Assembly (NCBI RefSeq): GCF_036567765.1
Contig: NZ_DATCTU010000032.1
Location: forward strand, 1-64,000
DNA length: 64,000 bases
Direction: 5' to 3'
From: Pseudobacteroides sp.
GTDB taxonomy: Bacteria > Bacillota > Clostridia > Acetivibrionales > DSM-2933
The notes under the pieces are model-generated. The model was not told where the DNA came from and ran no database searches. It saw only the letters and a program-made list of their open reading frames with translations. A program made the position numbers and the translations under genes. Below are positions 36,633-46,054 of the stretch, one piece after another (position 1 is the stretch's first letter; each line of letters opens with the position of its first letter).

Positions 36633-38573
36633 GTGAGAAAACTATCTGGCAAAATTAAGGGATTATTCTCAAGAAAGCTGATAAAAGTCCTTATTGTATT
36701 AATTGTTTTAGGATCTGTAGGGTTTGGGTTGGTAAAATTCAACATCATAAAGATTGGTTCAAAAACTGCAAACACCAACCAGCAGATAAGGACAGCAAGG
36801 GTGGAGCGGGGAACAATATCACAGTCGGTCACCGGTTCGGGGTTTATCAAAGCAGCCAATAAGGTTGACATTTCAACAAGCGTATCCGGTACTATAACCA
36901 AGGTTTATTTTAAAGATAAGGATAATATAAAAGCGGGTGATCTGCTTTATGAGCTTGATGATTCCGATGCGAAGCTGAATTATGAAAAGGCTAAAAACAA
37001 TCTTGCGATGAACCAGGTTACAGCCAATGACAATCAAAAGAGCATTACCGAGCTTAATATAACTGCACCTATAAGCGGAAGAATAACAAATCTTACCCCA
37101 AAAATAGGAGATGAGCTGGGGAGAGGGGCAAATATACTTACCATAACAGATACCTCTAAATTAAAAATAGCAGCTCCCTTTAATGCATCACTAAAGAATC
37201 AAGTTCAATTAGGACATAAGGCAGTATTGCATATCCAGGAATTAATGCAATCTGTAAACGGAGTTGTTACATATATTGGAGCCAGTCCATATCCATCTGC
37301 GTCAGGAGGGCAAGTTTTTGATGTGGAAGTAACTTTTGATAATCCAGGTGCATTGAAGGATGGGTTGAAAGCCACCGTTTCGGTAAGCACATCATCAGGT
37401 AGCCATACAAGTACCGATACAGGAAAAATGGAATATGTAAATGTAAAAAATGTTAAAAGTACTTCCGGCGGAACGGTAAAAAGTATAAATGTAAGGGAAA
37501 ATTCACATATAAGTGCCGGAAATATTTTAGTTGAACTGGAAAACGATGATTTATCCCTGGCAAAGCAAAACAGCGATCTTAAAATTCTTGATGCAAACGC
37601 ACAGGTGGAATCAGCTAAGAAACAATTGTCTTACTACAAGGTCTATGCATCAATCGACGGAATAATTATGGATCAGACAAAGAAAGTAGGAGACAATGTA
37701 AAGGCAGGAGATTTGCTGGGAAATATCATAGATATGAAAAACCTTCAGTTTGATGTGAATATTGATGAGCTTGATATAGATAAAATTAAGACGGGACAGA
37801 AGGTAAATATTACGGTTGATGCCTTAACTGAAACGAATGTAAGGCCATTGACGGGAGAGGTATCCAAGATAGCCTTTGAGGGTACATCATCTAATGGGGT
37901 GAGTGTCTATCCCGTTACTATAAAGGTTAATGATATTGATAATCTGAGGATTGGAATGAATGTTAATGCAGAAATAATGGTATTGGAAAAAACCGATATA
38001 CTAAGAGTGCCTATCGAGGCTGTGACTAGAATGGGAAACAGAAGCAGTGTATGGGTTAGGGGCAATGACTTAGGTCAGGTAAATGAAAACAATCAGAATA
38101 TAGGTCAAAGCCAGCAAGACAGTGATGTACCAAATAGAAGGCAAAGACAGCAGGCAGGTAATAATCAGGGACAAAGAGGAAACGGAACAGGTAATCCACA
38201 AGGAGATCAGGGACCTGGCAATGCAAACAGAATGATGCAAAGAAATCCTGCTATGGCTGACTATTACAAAAATGCTGTGCCAAAGCAGGTTGCTTTGGGG
38301 ATAAACAATGATTCTTACATAGAAGTGGTCAGCGGTCTTGAAGAGGGAGAGACAGTGATACTGCCGCCTATTATAGCCAGCACTTCCCAAGAAAATACCC
38401 AATCAGGATTTAGATTAGGTGGAATGGGCGGTGGAATGCCTGGAGGGGGAATGGGAGGAAACTTCCAGCAGAGGAACACCACTCGTCAATCCGGGGGCCA
38501 ACAGAGCGGCAACCAACAATCCGGCAATCAGCAATCCGGCAGCCAGCAATCCGGCAATCAGAGAAGAAACTGA
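36633..38573 (+). CDS. MacA-like export adaptor (HlyD family) with duplicated core and Q/N/G-rich segments
   Basis: 646 residues. One N-terminal membrane helix (LIKVLIVLIVLGSVGFGLVKF), then two biotinyl-lipoyl/beta-barrel units: the first VDISTSVSGTITKVYFKDKDNIKAGD, the second NVKSTSGGTVKSINVRENSHISAGN...LGNIIDMKNLQFDVNIDELD. A Q/N/G/R-rich insert (about 485-545) and a Gly/Met then Gln/Ser/Asn-rich tail interrupt and follow the last domain. GTG at 36633 is chosen because AGGAGG lies at 36620; the longer frame from 36603 would contain its own ribosome site. Acts with the ATPase and permease that follow. Confidence 0.85.
   Translation: MRKLSGKIKGLFSRKLIKVLIVLIVLGSVGFGLVKFNIIKIGSKTANTNQQIRTARVERGTISQSVTGSGFIKAANKVDISTSVSGTITKVYFKDKDNIKAGDLLYELDDSDAKLNYEKAKNNLAMNQVTANDNQKSITELNITAPISGRITNLTPKIGDELGRGANILTITDTSKLKIAAPFNASLKNQVQLGHKAVLHIQELMQSVNGVVTYIGASPYPSASGGQVFDVEVTFDNPGALKDGLKATVSVSTSSGSHTSTDTGKMEYVNVKNVKSTSGGTVKSINVRENSHISAGNILVELENDDLSLAKQNSDLKILDANAQVESAKKQLSYYKVYASIDGIIMDQTKKVGDNVKAGDLLGNIIDMKNLQFDVNIDELDIDKIKTGQKVNITVDALTETNVRPLTGEVSKIAFEGTSSNGVSVYPVTIKVNDIDNLRIGMNVNAEIMVLEKTDILRVPIEAVTRMGNRSSVWVRGNDLGQVNENNQNIGQSQQDSDVPNRRQRQQAGNNQGQRGNGTGNPQGDQGPGNANRMMQRNPAMADYYKNAVPKQVALGINNDSYIEVVSGLEEGETVILPPIIASTSQENTQSGFRLGGMGGGMPGGGMGGNFQQRNTTRQSGGQQSGNQQSGNQQSGSQQSGNQRRN
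38499..38558 (+). repeat. Four 15-bp tandem repeats encoding QQSGN
   Basis: Units at 38499, 38514, 38529 and 38544, consensus CAGCAATCCGGCAAT, in frame at the 3' end of the adaptor gene. Probably variable in copy number by slippage without changing frame. Confidence 0.85.
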
Positions 38574-38593
38574 TCATAATCGGGAGGATGGAC

Positions 38594-39271
38594 ATGATTG
38601 AAATATCAAATATGCGAAAAATATATAAAATGGGTGATAATGTAATTAATGCACTAAATGGTATTGATCTTTATATAAATAAGCATGAGTTTGTCGCCAT
38701 AATAGGGCCCTCCGGCTCAGGAAAGTCAACGCTCATGAACATGCTTGGCTGTCTTGATACCCCAACTTCAGGGACATATACCTTGGATGGCCGTGAGATA
38801 AGCAAGCTCAATGATAACCAGCTTGCTGAAATAAGAAATTTTAAAATTGGGTTTATATTTCAAGGTTTTAATCTTCTTCAAAAGCTATCTGCTCTTGAAA
38901 ATGTGGAACTTCCCCTTATATATCAAGGTATTGGGACCAAAGAGAGGCATCAGCGTTGTAAGGCTGCTTTGGAAATGGTGGGATTGGGCGACAGGCTGCA
39001 TCACAAGCCCACTGAACTATCCGGAGGCCAGCAGCAGAGAGTTGCCATTGCAAGGGCACTTGTAAGTGATCCGCCGATTATTCTTGCTGATGAACCTACC
39101 GGTAATCTGGATACAAAATCCGGGGCTGAAATAATGAATATATTAAGCGTGCTTCACCAAAAGGGGAATACCATTATTCTCATAACCCATGATAATAACA
39201 TTGCCAATCAGGCAAAGAGACTTGTCAGAATTCAAGACGGAGAAATTATTGAAGACAGGGAGGTGGGATAA
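38594..39271 (+). CDS. MacB-type ABC transporter ATPase
   Basis: 225 residues. Walker [10 protein letters not shown] (38-46), signature LSGGQQQ (142-148), Walker [13 protein letters not shown] and the H-loop LITHD. The LolD/MacB class is shown by the Q-loop region [12 protein letters not shown] at 38594 is six bases after GGGAGG; the ATG at 38588 is too close. The stop is directly followed by the permease ATG. Confidence 0.94.
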   Translation: MIEISNMRKIYKMGDNVINALNGIDLYINKHEFVAIIGPSGSGKSTLMNMLGCLDTPTSGTYTLDGREISKLNDNQLAEIRNFKIGFIFQGFNLLQKLSALENVELPLIYQGIGTKERHQRCKAALEMVGLGDRLHHKPTELSGGQQQRVAIARALVSDPPIILADEPTGNLDTKSGAEIMNILSVLHQKGNTIILITHDNNIANQAKRLVRIQDGEIIEDREVG

Positions 39272-40468
39272 ATGGGACTCTTTCAAGCATATAAAATGGC
39301 AATAAAAAGTATCTTAAGCAACAAGGTAAGGTCTTTTCTTACAATGCTGGGAGTTATTATAGGTGTTGGGTCTGTTATAGCGGCAGTGGCATTTGCCCAG
39401 GGCAGTACCAAGAGTATAACCGATCAGCTGCAGGGTCTCGGTACCAATCTGATTTCTATTAACATACAAGGGAGAAACAGTAATAGAAATATAAGCTATG
39501 AGGACCTTCAGAAGTTCTCAGAGGAAAACAGCAGTCAAATAGCTGCAGTTGCACCTACTATCAGCAACAACGTCACAATTAAGGTTGGAACTAAAACCAG
39601 AAGTACTTCTTTAATAGGTACCAGTCCTGAGTATGAGATAATTAGAAATGTACATGTACAATCAGGCAGGTTTTTATTATCATTTGATCTGGACTACAGG
39701 CAAAAAGTTGCAGTAATAGGAACAGCCGTGGCAAATGATGTTTTTGAAGGAAGGAATCCCTTAGGTCAGACAATGAAAATAAACGGCCAAATATATAAAG
39801 TGGTAGGGCTCCTTGAGCAAAAGGCAGGTGGACTGGACCAATCAGATGATGATCAGGTCATAATACCCGTAACATCTGCCCAGAGACTTGGCAGATCAGC
39901 TACAATCAGTAATTTCCTGGTACAGGCGGCAACACCTGAGTCTGTTCCGATTGTGATGGATAAATTAAATGCATTGCTGCAGAGGATATACAATAACACT
40001 AACTCGTACAGGGTGTTTAATCAGGAACAGATGCTTTCAACCTTAAATAATATTACAGGATTAATGATGCTTGTTCTGGGCGGGATAGCAGCTATATCCC
40101 TATTGGTTGGAGGTATTGGAATAATGAATATTATGCTTGTATCGGTGACTGAAAGAACCAGGGAAATAGGTATAAGAAAGGCTATCGGGGCCAAACGGCG
40201 AAGTATCCTTATACAATTTCTCATAGAAGCTGCCATGGTTACCGGCATCGGGGGAATTATAGGGGTACTAATAGGGCTGGGCATAATTAAATTTGTTATA
40301 GGAAATATAGGCAAATTCCAATCTTCCTTCGCAATACAGCCGGTTTACTCTATGGAGTGGATAATTATTTCTTTCGGAATATCTCTTATAACGGGAATTG
40401 TGTTTGGACTTTTTCCTGCATATAAAGCTGCTAAACTAAATCCAATTCAAGCATTGAGATTTGAATAA
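39272..40468 (+). CDS. MacB-type ABC transporter permease
   Basis: 398 residues. N-terminal helix (SFLTMLGVIIGVGSVIAAVAFA), a large extracytoplasmic MacB_PCD domain, then three helices in an FtsX domain, including GGIAAISLLVGGIGIMNIMLVSV and the coupling segment TREIGIRKAIGAKRRSILIQF. In Gram-positive bacteria such exporters move peptides or lipophilic compounds, or transmit force across the membrane. Follows the ATPase with no gap. Confidence 0.93.
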   Translation: MGLFQAYKMAIKSILSNKVRSFLTMLGVIIGVGSVIAAVAFAQGSTKSITDQLQGLGTNLISINIQGRNSNRNISYEDLQKFSEENSSQIAAVAPTISNNVTIKVGTKTRSTSLIGTSPEYEIIRNVHVQSGRFLLSFDLDYRQKVAVIGTAVANDVFEGRNPLGQTMKINGQIYKVVGLLEQKAGGLDQSDDDQVIIPVTSAQRLGRSATISNFLVQAATPESVPIVMDKLNALLQRIYNNTNSYRVFNQEQMLSTLNNITGLMMLVLGGIAAISLLVGGIGIMNIMLVSVTERTREIGIRKAIGAKRRSILIQFLIEAAMVTGIGGIIGVLIGLGIIKFVIGNIGKFQSSFAIQPVYSMEWIIISFGISLITGIVFGLFPAYKAAKLNPIQALRFE

Positions 40469-40497
40469 AAACATTTAAAGAATGGAGGATATACCAA

Positions 40498-42756
40498 ATG
40501 AAACTACGAGTAACAATGTTTATTATTCTAATATTTATGGCAACATCAACTGTTGCGTTTGCTGAGTTTTCAGATGTTAAGAGTGATGCATCATATTATG
40601 ATGCCATAAGCAGGCTTTCTGTATTCGGGATCATGAATGGGGATAACTTCAATAAGTTTAATCCTGACAGTATGCTGACAAGGGAGCAATTTGCAAAAAT
40701 CATAGTTGTAACGGCTGGTCTTGGAGATGATGCCAATTCATTAAAGGGTTCAACTGTGTTTCCAGATATTCCTAACAACAGCTGGGCCAGTGGGTACATA
40801 AATGTTGCACTCAGCAAAGGATTTATAACCGGAATGCCGGACGGTAAATTTCACCCATACGATAAGGTGACATTTGCACAGACATGTACAGTTCTAGTAA
40901 GGGTTTTAGGGTACACAGATCAGGATTTGAAGGGGTTCTGGCCTGATAACTATATAGAGAAGGCCAAGGTTATAGGTCTCACTAGCGGAGTAAAGCTCCA
41001 GGCCATGGACGCAATGCCTAGGTGGGCCGCTGCTGTTATGATAAATTCAATGCTGTCGGCTAGTATAAAAAAGACAAATCCTCAGGAAACGGAAAAAATA
41101 TTTTCAGAATCTATAGACTTTTACAAGTCATACATAGTACTGGCCAATTCCAAAACTATGGAAAGACTGGCATCAAATCAGATAATGACCGATAAGGGAG
41201 TGTTTTACCTGGATGTAAAGGTAAAAGAGCCTGAATTAGGAAGTAAATATGAATTTTATATAAAGGATGACAAAATTACTAGCGTTTTCAACAAGCTCAA
41301 TAAACTGATTAATTATACTGTAGAAAGTGCTTCGGATACAAAGATTACTTACAAGGATAAGGAGGGCAGGAGCAATTCACTTGTTCTGCCTGACAAAACA
41401 ACCTATTACTATAATGGAACAAAGCAGACCTATGACAACCTTAAAAACTTGCTTCAGACAAACACATCTATTATTTTTGCTGAAAACAGCAGCCAGGACG
41501 GCTATGAATACGCACTTATTTTCGATCCGGTGTATAGTAAGCCAGAGATAGGAAGTAAGCTCGATATTTCCAAGAAAAAGATCGGCAGCATTGCATATGA
41601 TGACAATCTGCCAATTATAAGAAACAGTCAGATTATAAAGGCTGCAAGTATAGAAAAATACGATGTGTGCTATAAAATTTCCGACATATGGGGAGGGAAC
41701 AGTTATATTTTAGTTGTGGACAGTAAGGTTTCCGGAAAGCTAAAAGGTTTTCTGCCCACTAAAGTAACTGCAAAGCAGATTCAGATCGACACCAAAACTT
41801 ATGAATTCGGCAAGGATATGGATATTGGCAAGGTCAGAAACACTTCCCGCTATAATATTGATGATGATGTTATAGCATTGATCGGATATGAAGGTAAAGT
41901 TGTAGATGTTATATACCCCTACGAAGATTCTGTGAATTATGCACTTGTGCTGAATTATTCTGATGCTACTGCAGGTGATTCACGCACTATAAAGCTCTTG
42001 TTGCCTAATAACACTACAGCTTCCTATAAAACAAAAGATGCTTTCAGTGGTTTAAAGGGAACCCTTATAAGCTACAATAAGATAGATGATGAGTATATTT
42101 CGGTCTCGGCTATCGAGTATACAAGCTTTAAGGACTACACCATAAACAAGGATGACAGGCTTATTGATTCATATCTTGTAACTGATGATGTGAAAATCTA
42201 TAACATAATGTCCAATAATGATGGTTCAGATACCCAGGTAAATATATTAAATTGGTCAGATATCCCATACGGAAATATTCCAGCGGGAAAAATTATTCAT
42301 ATAAATAAATCGGGAGAATTTGGTGATATTAATATAATTGTGGCAAGCGATCTTTTAGACCAAAAATATAAGCTAGGTGTGGTGTCTAAGATTAGCGGCG
42401 GCAGGTATTCTATTATGGTTGACGGCAGAGAGTATAGTTATAACGGACCTGTGACAAATGCCCAGATAGGCTCTACCACAATTGTAAGTATGTCAGGAGG
42501 CATTGATGCCGTACTTGGAATTACCTATTCATATAACAAGTCGACAAAAATACAAGCTTATGACATGAAGCGTATTAAGATTAACGACAAAGTATATAGA
42601 TTTAGGAATGATATGGTAATATATAAAAAGGGTATAGATGGTGGCATTACAGTTATTGGCAAGGATGATTTAAGAACAGATAAGACATATGTTGATGTAT
42701 CTCTTTTTACCGATTATAACAATATGGTAAAAATGGTGCTATTAAGTGAAATATGA
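40498..42756 (+). CDS. S-layer homology domain protein in the exporter operon
   Basis: 752 residues. Signal peptide 1-23 (MFIILIFMATSTVAFA end). Three SLH repeats in about 24-200: FSDVKSDASYYDAISRLSVFGIM, then FPDIPNNSWASGYINVALSKGFITG and FWPDNYIEKAKVIGL. The remaining 550 residues are repetitive beta-rich modules of a type I do not recognise. SLH repeats bind pyruvylated secondary cell-wall polymer, so it would be a wall-held partner of the exporter. ATG has GGAGG upstream and lies 29 nt after the permease gene. Confidence 0.85.
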   Translation: MKLRVTMFIILIFMATSTVAFAEFSDVKSDASYYDAISRLSVFGIMNGDNFNKFNPDSMLTREQFAKIIVVTAGLGDDANSLKGSTVFPDIPNNSWASGYINVALSKGFITGMPDGKFHPYDKVTFAQTCTVLVRVLGYTDQDLKGFWPDNYIEKAKVIGLTSGVKLQAMDAMPRWAAAVMINSMLSASIKKTNPQETEKIFSESIDFYKSYIVLANSKTMERLASNQIMTDKGVFYLDVKVKEPELGSKYEFYIKDDKITSVFNKLNKLINYTVESASDTKITYKDKEGRSNSLVLPDKTTYYYNGTKQTYDNLKNLLQTNTSIIFAENSSQDGYEYALIFDPVYSKPEIGSKLDISKKKIGSIAYDDNLPIIRNSQIIKAASIEKYDVCYKISDIWGGNSYILVVDSKVSGKLKGFLPTKVTAKQIQIDTKTYEFGKDMDIGKVRNTSRYNIDDDVIALIGYEGKVVDVIYPYEDSVNYALVLNYSDATAGDSRTIKLLLPNNTTASYKTKDAFSGLKGTLISYNKIDDEYISVSAIEYTSFKDYTINKDDRLIDSYLVTDDVKIYNIMSNNDGSDTQVNILNWSDIPYGNIPAGKIIHINKSGEFGDINIIVASDLLDQKYKLGVVSKISGGRYSIMVDGREYSYNGPVTNAQIGSTTIVSMSGGIDAVLGITYSYNKSTKIQAYDMKRIKINDKVYRFRNDMVIYKKGIDGGITVIGKDDLRTDKTYVDVSLFTDYNNMVKMVLLSEI

Positions 42757-42792
42757 TAAATGAGTTTGTAAGGCGGATGGAGGAATATGAGT

Positions 42793-43431
42793 ATGAAAAA
42801 TTTAAAAAGATCAATTGCTGTTCTGTTATTGGTAACAAGTCTTGTTGGGCTTTCAGCATGCGGTCAATCATCAGATGATTTAGGGCAATCGGCTCAGGAA
42901 TCAAATAATCTGAATACCTCAGCCCAGGATCAGAATGGGAGAAGAATGTGGGGAAACAATAGCCCTGATATATATGGTGAGGTAAAGTCTGTTTCGGGAA
43001 GAAAGGTTACCTTGGCATTGATTGAAATTCCCCAGAGAAGGCAGCCTACAGAAGAGGAAATGCAGCAAATGAGGGAAAGAAGGCAAAATTCTCAGGATAG
43101 AAATAACAGCAATAACGGTATCGGCAGAAATAGAAGAGAGGGTCAGGGTTTTGGAGGAATGACGCAGAGAAAATTGACCGGAGAAAATATGGATATTGAA
43201 ATTCCTTCGTCAGCAGAAATTACAACCTTTGAAAGGGGTAACAATGATTTAAGTGAGAAAAAGCTTAAAGTAGAGGATATAAAAGTGGGTATGACGGTGC
43301 AAATATGGTACAAAAAGGATAATGGAGACAAGAAAGAGATTGAAACTATAAGAGTTATGCAGACACCTGCTGCAAGATCTTCAGGAGCACCTGATACAGC
43401 TTCTTCTCAAGATCCATCACCAAGGAGTTGA
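42793..43431 (+). CDS. Putative lipoprotein of the exporter operon
   Basis: 212 residues. Lipoprotein signal with lipobox LSAC (Cys near residue 24). After a Ser/Gln/Asn-rich linker come a short beta segment (IYGEVKSVSGRKVTLALIEIP), an R/Q/N/G-rich stretch with the sequence EEMQQMRERRQNSQDRNN, and a second beta segment (KLKVEDIKVGMTVQIWYKK). The low-complexity composition resembles the insert and tail of the adaptor protein in the same operon. Last gene of the operon. Function unknown. Confidence 0.78.
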   Translation: MKNLKRSIAVLLLVTSLVGLSACGQSSDDLGQSAQESNNLNTSAQDQNGRRMWGNNSPDIYGEVKSVSGRKVTLALIEIPQRRQPTEEEMQQMRERRQNSQDRNNSNNGIGRNRREGQGFGGMTQRKLTGENMDIEIPSSAEITTFERGNNDLSEKKLKVEDIKVGMTVQIWYKKDNGDKKEIETIRVMQTPAARSSGAPDTASSQDPSPRS

Positions 43432-43576
43432 TTCCCCAGCAAAACTGAAATTGGCAAATAAAAATTTATTTCTATTTGGCAATAGTTTGGTATTTGAAAA
43501 AATATCCTAAATTATTGTCATTATAGAAATAATTCGGGTTTGTCTTGAGTAACCTGAAATTGGGTAATCAAATTGC

Positions 43577-43606
43577 TTGATTGTTCTAAAGCCACAGTGT
43601 TATAAT
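43577..43606 (+). promoter_or_regulatory. Possible sigma-A promoter of the carboxypeptidase gene
   Basis: TTGATT (43577-43582), 18-base spacer, TATAAT (43601-43606). The 251-nt gap before the gene holds no clear terminator. Confidence 0.5.
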
Positions 43607-43682
43607 AGCCTTGGTCGAGATGAAATAGGGTTGTTGAGGATTTGAAAGATTTGTTAAATATTACATTTTACAGAGGATAAAT

Positions 43683-45002
43683 ATGAAGAAGAGGATTGTG
43701 TTTTTTTTACAAGCATGTATAATAATGGCATCATTAAAGAGCGTTGCTTTTTCGCAGCAGGTAAACATTCCTTCAAGTTACTCTTATATATTGATGGACT
43801 CAAAAACAGGACAGGTTTTACTTGAAAATAATGCTGATGTTAAGCTTAGACCTGCAAGTACTACGAAAATTATGACTGCCATTTTGGCTGTTGAAAACGG
43901 TAAGCTAGACAGCATTATGGACGTGTCGCAAAATGCTGTGTATGATATTGGTCCAGGTGGTATGAATATTGGTATTATGGCCGGTGAAAGCAATCTTACT
44001 TTAGCGAATATGATCAATGTAATGCTTATTAGGTCTGCAAATGAAACAGCTAATATAATTGCTGAAAACATAAGCGGCTCTAATAAGGAATTTGCAAAGA
44101 AAATGAATGAGAAGGCTAGGGAGATTGGGGCATTTAATACGAATTTCGTAAATCCATGTGGTAAAGACGATACAAAAGAAGAGGCAAACCATTTATCTAC
44201 TGCCAGGGATATGGCACTGATTGCCAGATATGCCATGACAAAGCCGGAAATCAGAGAGATAGTGACTAAAGAATATTATAACGATTTGCCTGCAACAAAC
44301 AAACATCAAAAATGGGATCCTTTAAGATCTACAAATAAACTGCTTTGGTATTCAAATAAATACCCGTATACAATAAATGGTGAGAAATACGAATACGAAG
44401 TTAATGGTATAAAGACAGGGTATACCAGTGCAGCAGGAAATAATCTGGTTTCATCAGCTGTAAACAGTGAAGGGCTTGAATTGATAGCTGCAGTAATGCA
44501 TGTAACAGAAGGTAACAACAAAGTGTTTGCATACACAAAGGAGATATTTAAGTATGGATTTGAACACTTTGCAAACAAAAAGATTGTGTCTTCCAATGAA
44601 GTGCTTAAAAGTATACCTATTGAGAATTCTACAAGCAATGAAAAACTGGATTTAATTGCAGAAACCGATTTTTCTTCTATAGTGCCAATAAATTCTCCTG
44701 ACGATATTACAAAGGATGAGCAAATACAGTTATCTGTTAAGGCACCTGTAAAAAAAGGAGATAAGTTAGGGTTTATAGAATATAAACAAAACGGCGTTTC
44801 TGTAGGAAAAGTAAATGTATTAGCTGCACGCAGTATAGAAAATCCTTTAGTAGTAAACCAGGAATCTGAAGAGGTTAAAAAGTCCGATAGTGCTGTAAAA
44901 AAAATAATACTTCCCCTTGCTATTTTATGTGTTTCATTTATGCTTTTAAGGTTTGTTATGAGACGCATATCAAGAAGAGCCAGAAGGATGAACAGCCTCT
45001 GA
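43683..45002 (+). CDS. D-alanyl-D-alanine carboxypeptidase (DacF/PBP5 family)
   Basis: 439 residues. Signal peptide near 1-24. Penicillin-binding motifs: STTK with Ser59/Lys62, SAN at 118-120 and KTG at 244-246. A C-terminal beta domain follows, then a membrane anchor (IILPLAILCVSFMLLRFVM) and a basic end. It removes the terminal D-Ala of peptidoglycan peptides. Lys/Arg-rich tail instead of the usual amphipathic helix. Followed 45 nt later by a second active-site-serine hydrolase. Confidence 0.92.
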   Translation: MKKRIVFFLQACIIMASLKSVAFSQQVNIPSSYSYILMDSKTGQVLLENNADVKLRPASTTKIMTAILAVENGKLDSIMDVSQNAVYDIGPGGMNIGIMAGESNLTLANMINVMLIRSANETANIIAENISGSNKEFAKKMNEKAREIGAFNTNFVNPCGKDDTKEEANHLSTARDMALIARYAMTKPEIREIVTKEYYNDLPATNKHQKWDPLRSTNKLLWYSNKYPYTINGEKYEYEVNGIKTGYTSAAGNNLVSSAVNSEGLELIAAVMHVTEGNNKVFAYTKEIFKYGFEHFANKKIVSSNEVLKSIPIENSTSNEKLDLIAETDFSSIVPINSPDDITKDEQIQLSVKAPVKKGDKLGFIEYKQNGVSVGKVNVLAARSIENPLVVNQESEEVKKSDSAVKKIILPLAILCVSFMLLRFVMRRISRRARRMNSL

Positions 45003-45047
45003 TAATTTCAAATATGTTATTTCATATGTAAGGGCGGTAGTGTTTAT

Positions 45048-46001
45048 ATGGCTTCAAAAAAGGCCAAAAGGATAAGGCTTATTTATAAAAGAATAAGGTT
45101 TCTCCTTATATTGTGTTTGCTATTCTTTATGGGGTATCAAATAAATAGAATGTTGTCAGGTGAGAATATAATAAAAGATGTATTAGCTTTTTCACAGCAA
45201 TTTTCCAAGATAGATTCCATAAACCATCAAGAGGACAACAAAGACAATTTAAATGGGGTTGGTAGTGAAAAAACCGACAGGATTAAGAATGAACTATCTA
45301 AATATCTTAGTGGTTTAGATGGTCACTATGGAGTTTATTACTATAATCTTGTAACTAGAGAATCCTTCGGTATTAATGAATACGAAGAGTTTACTGCTGC
45401 GAGCACTATTAAGGTGCCGATAAACCTGTATTTGTTCCGGAAGATAGAAACTGGTGATGTGAATCCGTTAGGAACATTAAAATATATAAGGGATGATTTC
45501 GAAGGAGGAACCGGCATAATACAGTCTCAGAGTTTTGGTAAGAAGTATACTATAAAGCAGTTGTCGAGATTATCAATAACTCACAGTGACAATGTAGCTA
45601 CAAATATGCTTTTAAGATATTTAGGAATTAATAACATTAAGAATTACATGAGGAGTATTGGTGGGACTGTTGTCAAAGACGACAAGAATGTTTCCTGTCC
45701 AAGAGACATGGGGATATATATGAAGCATATCTATGAGTTTTCCAACACAAATGGTGAATTGGGTATGGAACTGATGGACAGCCTATTAAATACTAAGTTC
45801 AATGACAGAATTCCGGCACTTCTCCCTTCAAATATAAAAGTGGCTCACAAAATCGGGACTCAGGTAAATACAGTAAATGATGTGGGCATAGTTTTTAAAG
45901 ATAACCCGTACATAATTTCCATAATGTCCAAAGAAGTTGATGAGAATAAGGCCCCCGGGGAAGTTGCTAAAATATCAAAAATAGTATATGATTTGGATTA
46001 A
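45048..46001 (+). CDS. Class A beta-lactamase-like serine hydrolase
   Basis: 317 residues. A membrane anchor (FLLILCLLFFMGYQI) near the start, then a class A fold with STIK (Ser119/Lys122), SDN (180-182) and KIG (268-270) in place of KTG. No obvious Glu166 loop, so it may be a peptidase or esterase rather than an antibiotic hydrolase. It follows the D,D-carboxypeptidase gene and may act in cell-wall turnover. Resistance cannot be inferred from sequence. Confidence 0.82.
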   Translation: MASKKAKRIRLIYKRIRFLLILCLLFFMGYQINRMLSGENIIKDVLAFSQQFSKIDSINHQEDNKDNLNGVGSEKTDRIKNELSKYLSGLDGHYGVYYYNLVTRESFGINEYEEFTAASTIKVPINLYLFRKIETGDVNPLGTLKYIRDDFEGGTGIIQSQSFGKKYTIKQLSRLSITHSDNVATNMLLRYLGINNIKNYMRSIGGTVVKDDKNVSCPRDMGIYMKHIYEFSNTNGELGMELMDSLLNTKFNDRIPALLPSNIKVAHKIGTQVNTVNDVGIVFKDNPYIISIMSKEVDENKAPGEVAKISKIVYDLD

Positions 46002-46054
46002 AATAAAGAATAATATATGAATATATAGATAAAATTACATAGGAGGAGTTTAGT

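Noticed and set aside
44306..44968. 220-residue antisense frame inside the carboxypeptidase gene
   Set aside because: A shadow of a well-supported gene on the plus strand; no ribosome site.
45048..46001. Antibiotic-resistance beta-lactamase
   Set aside because: The class A motifs are present but KTG is KIG and the catalytic-Glu loop is not evident, so a resistance call is not supported.
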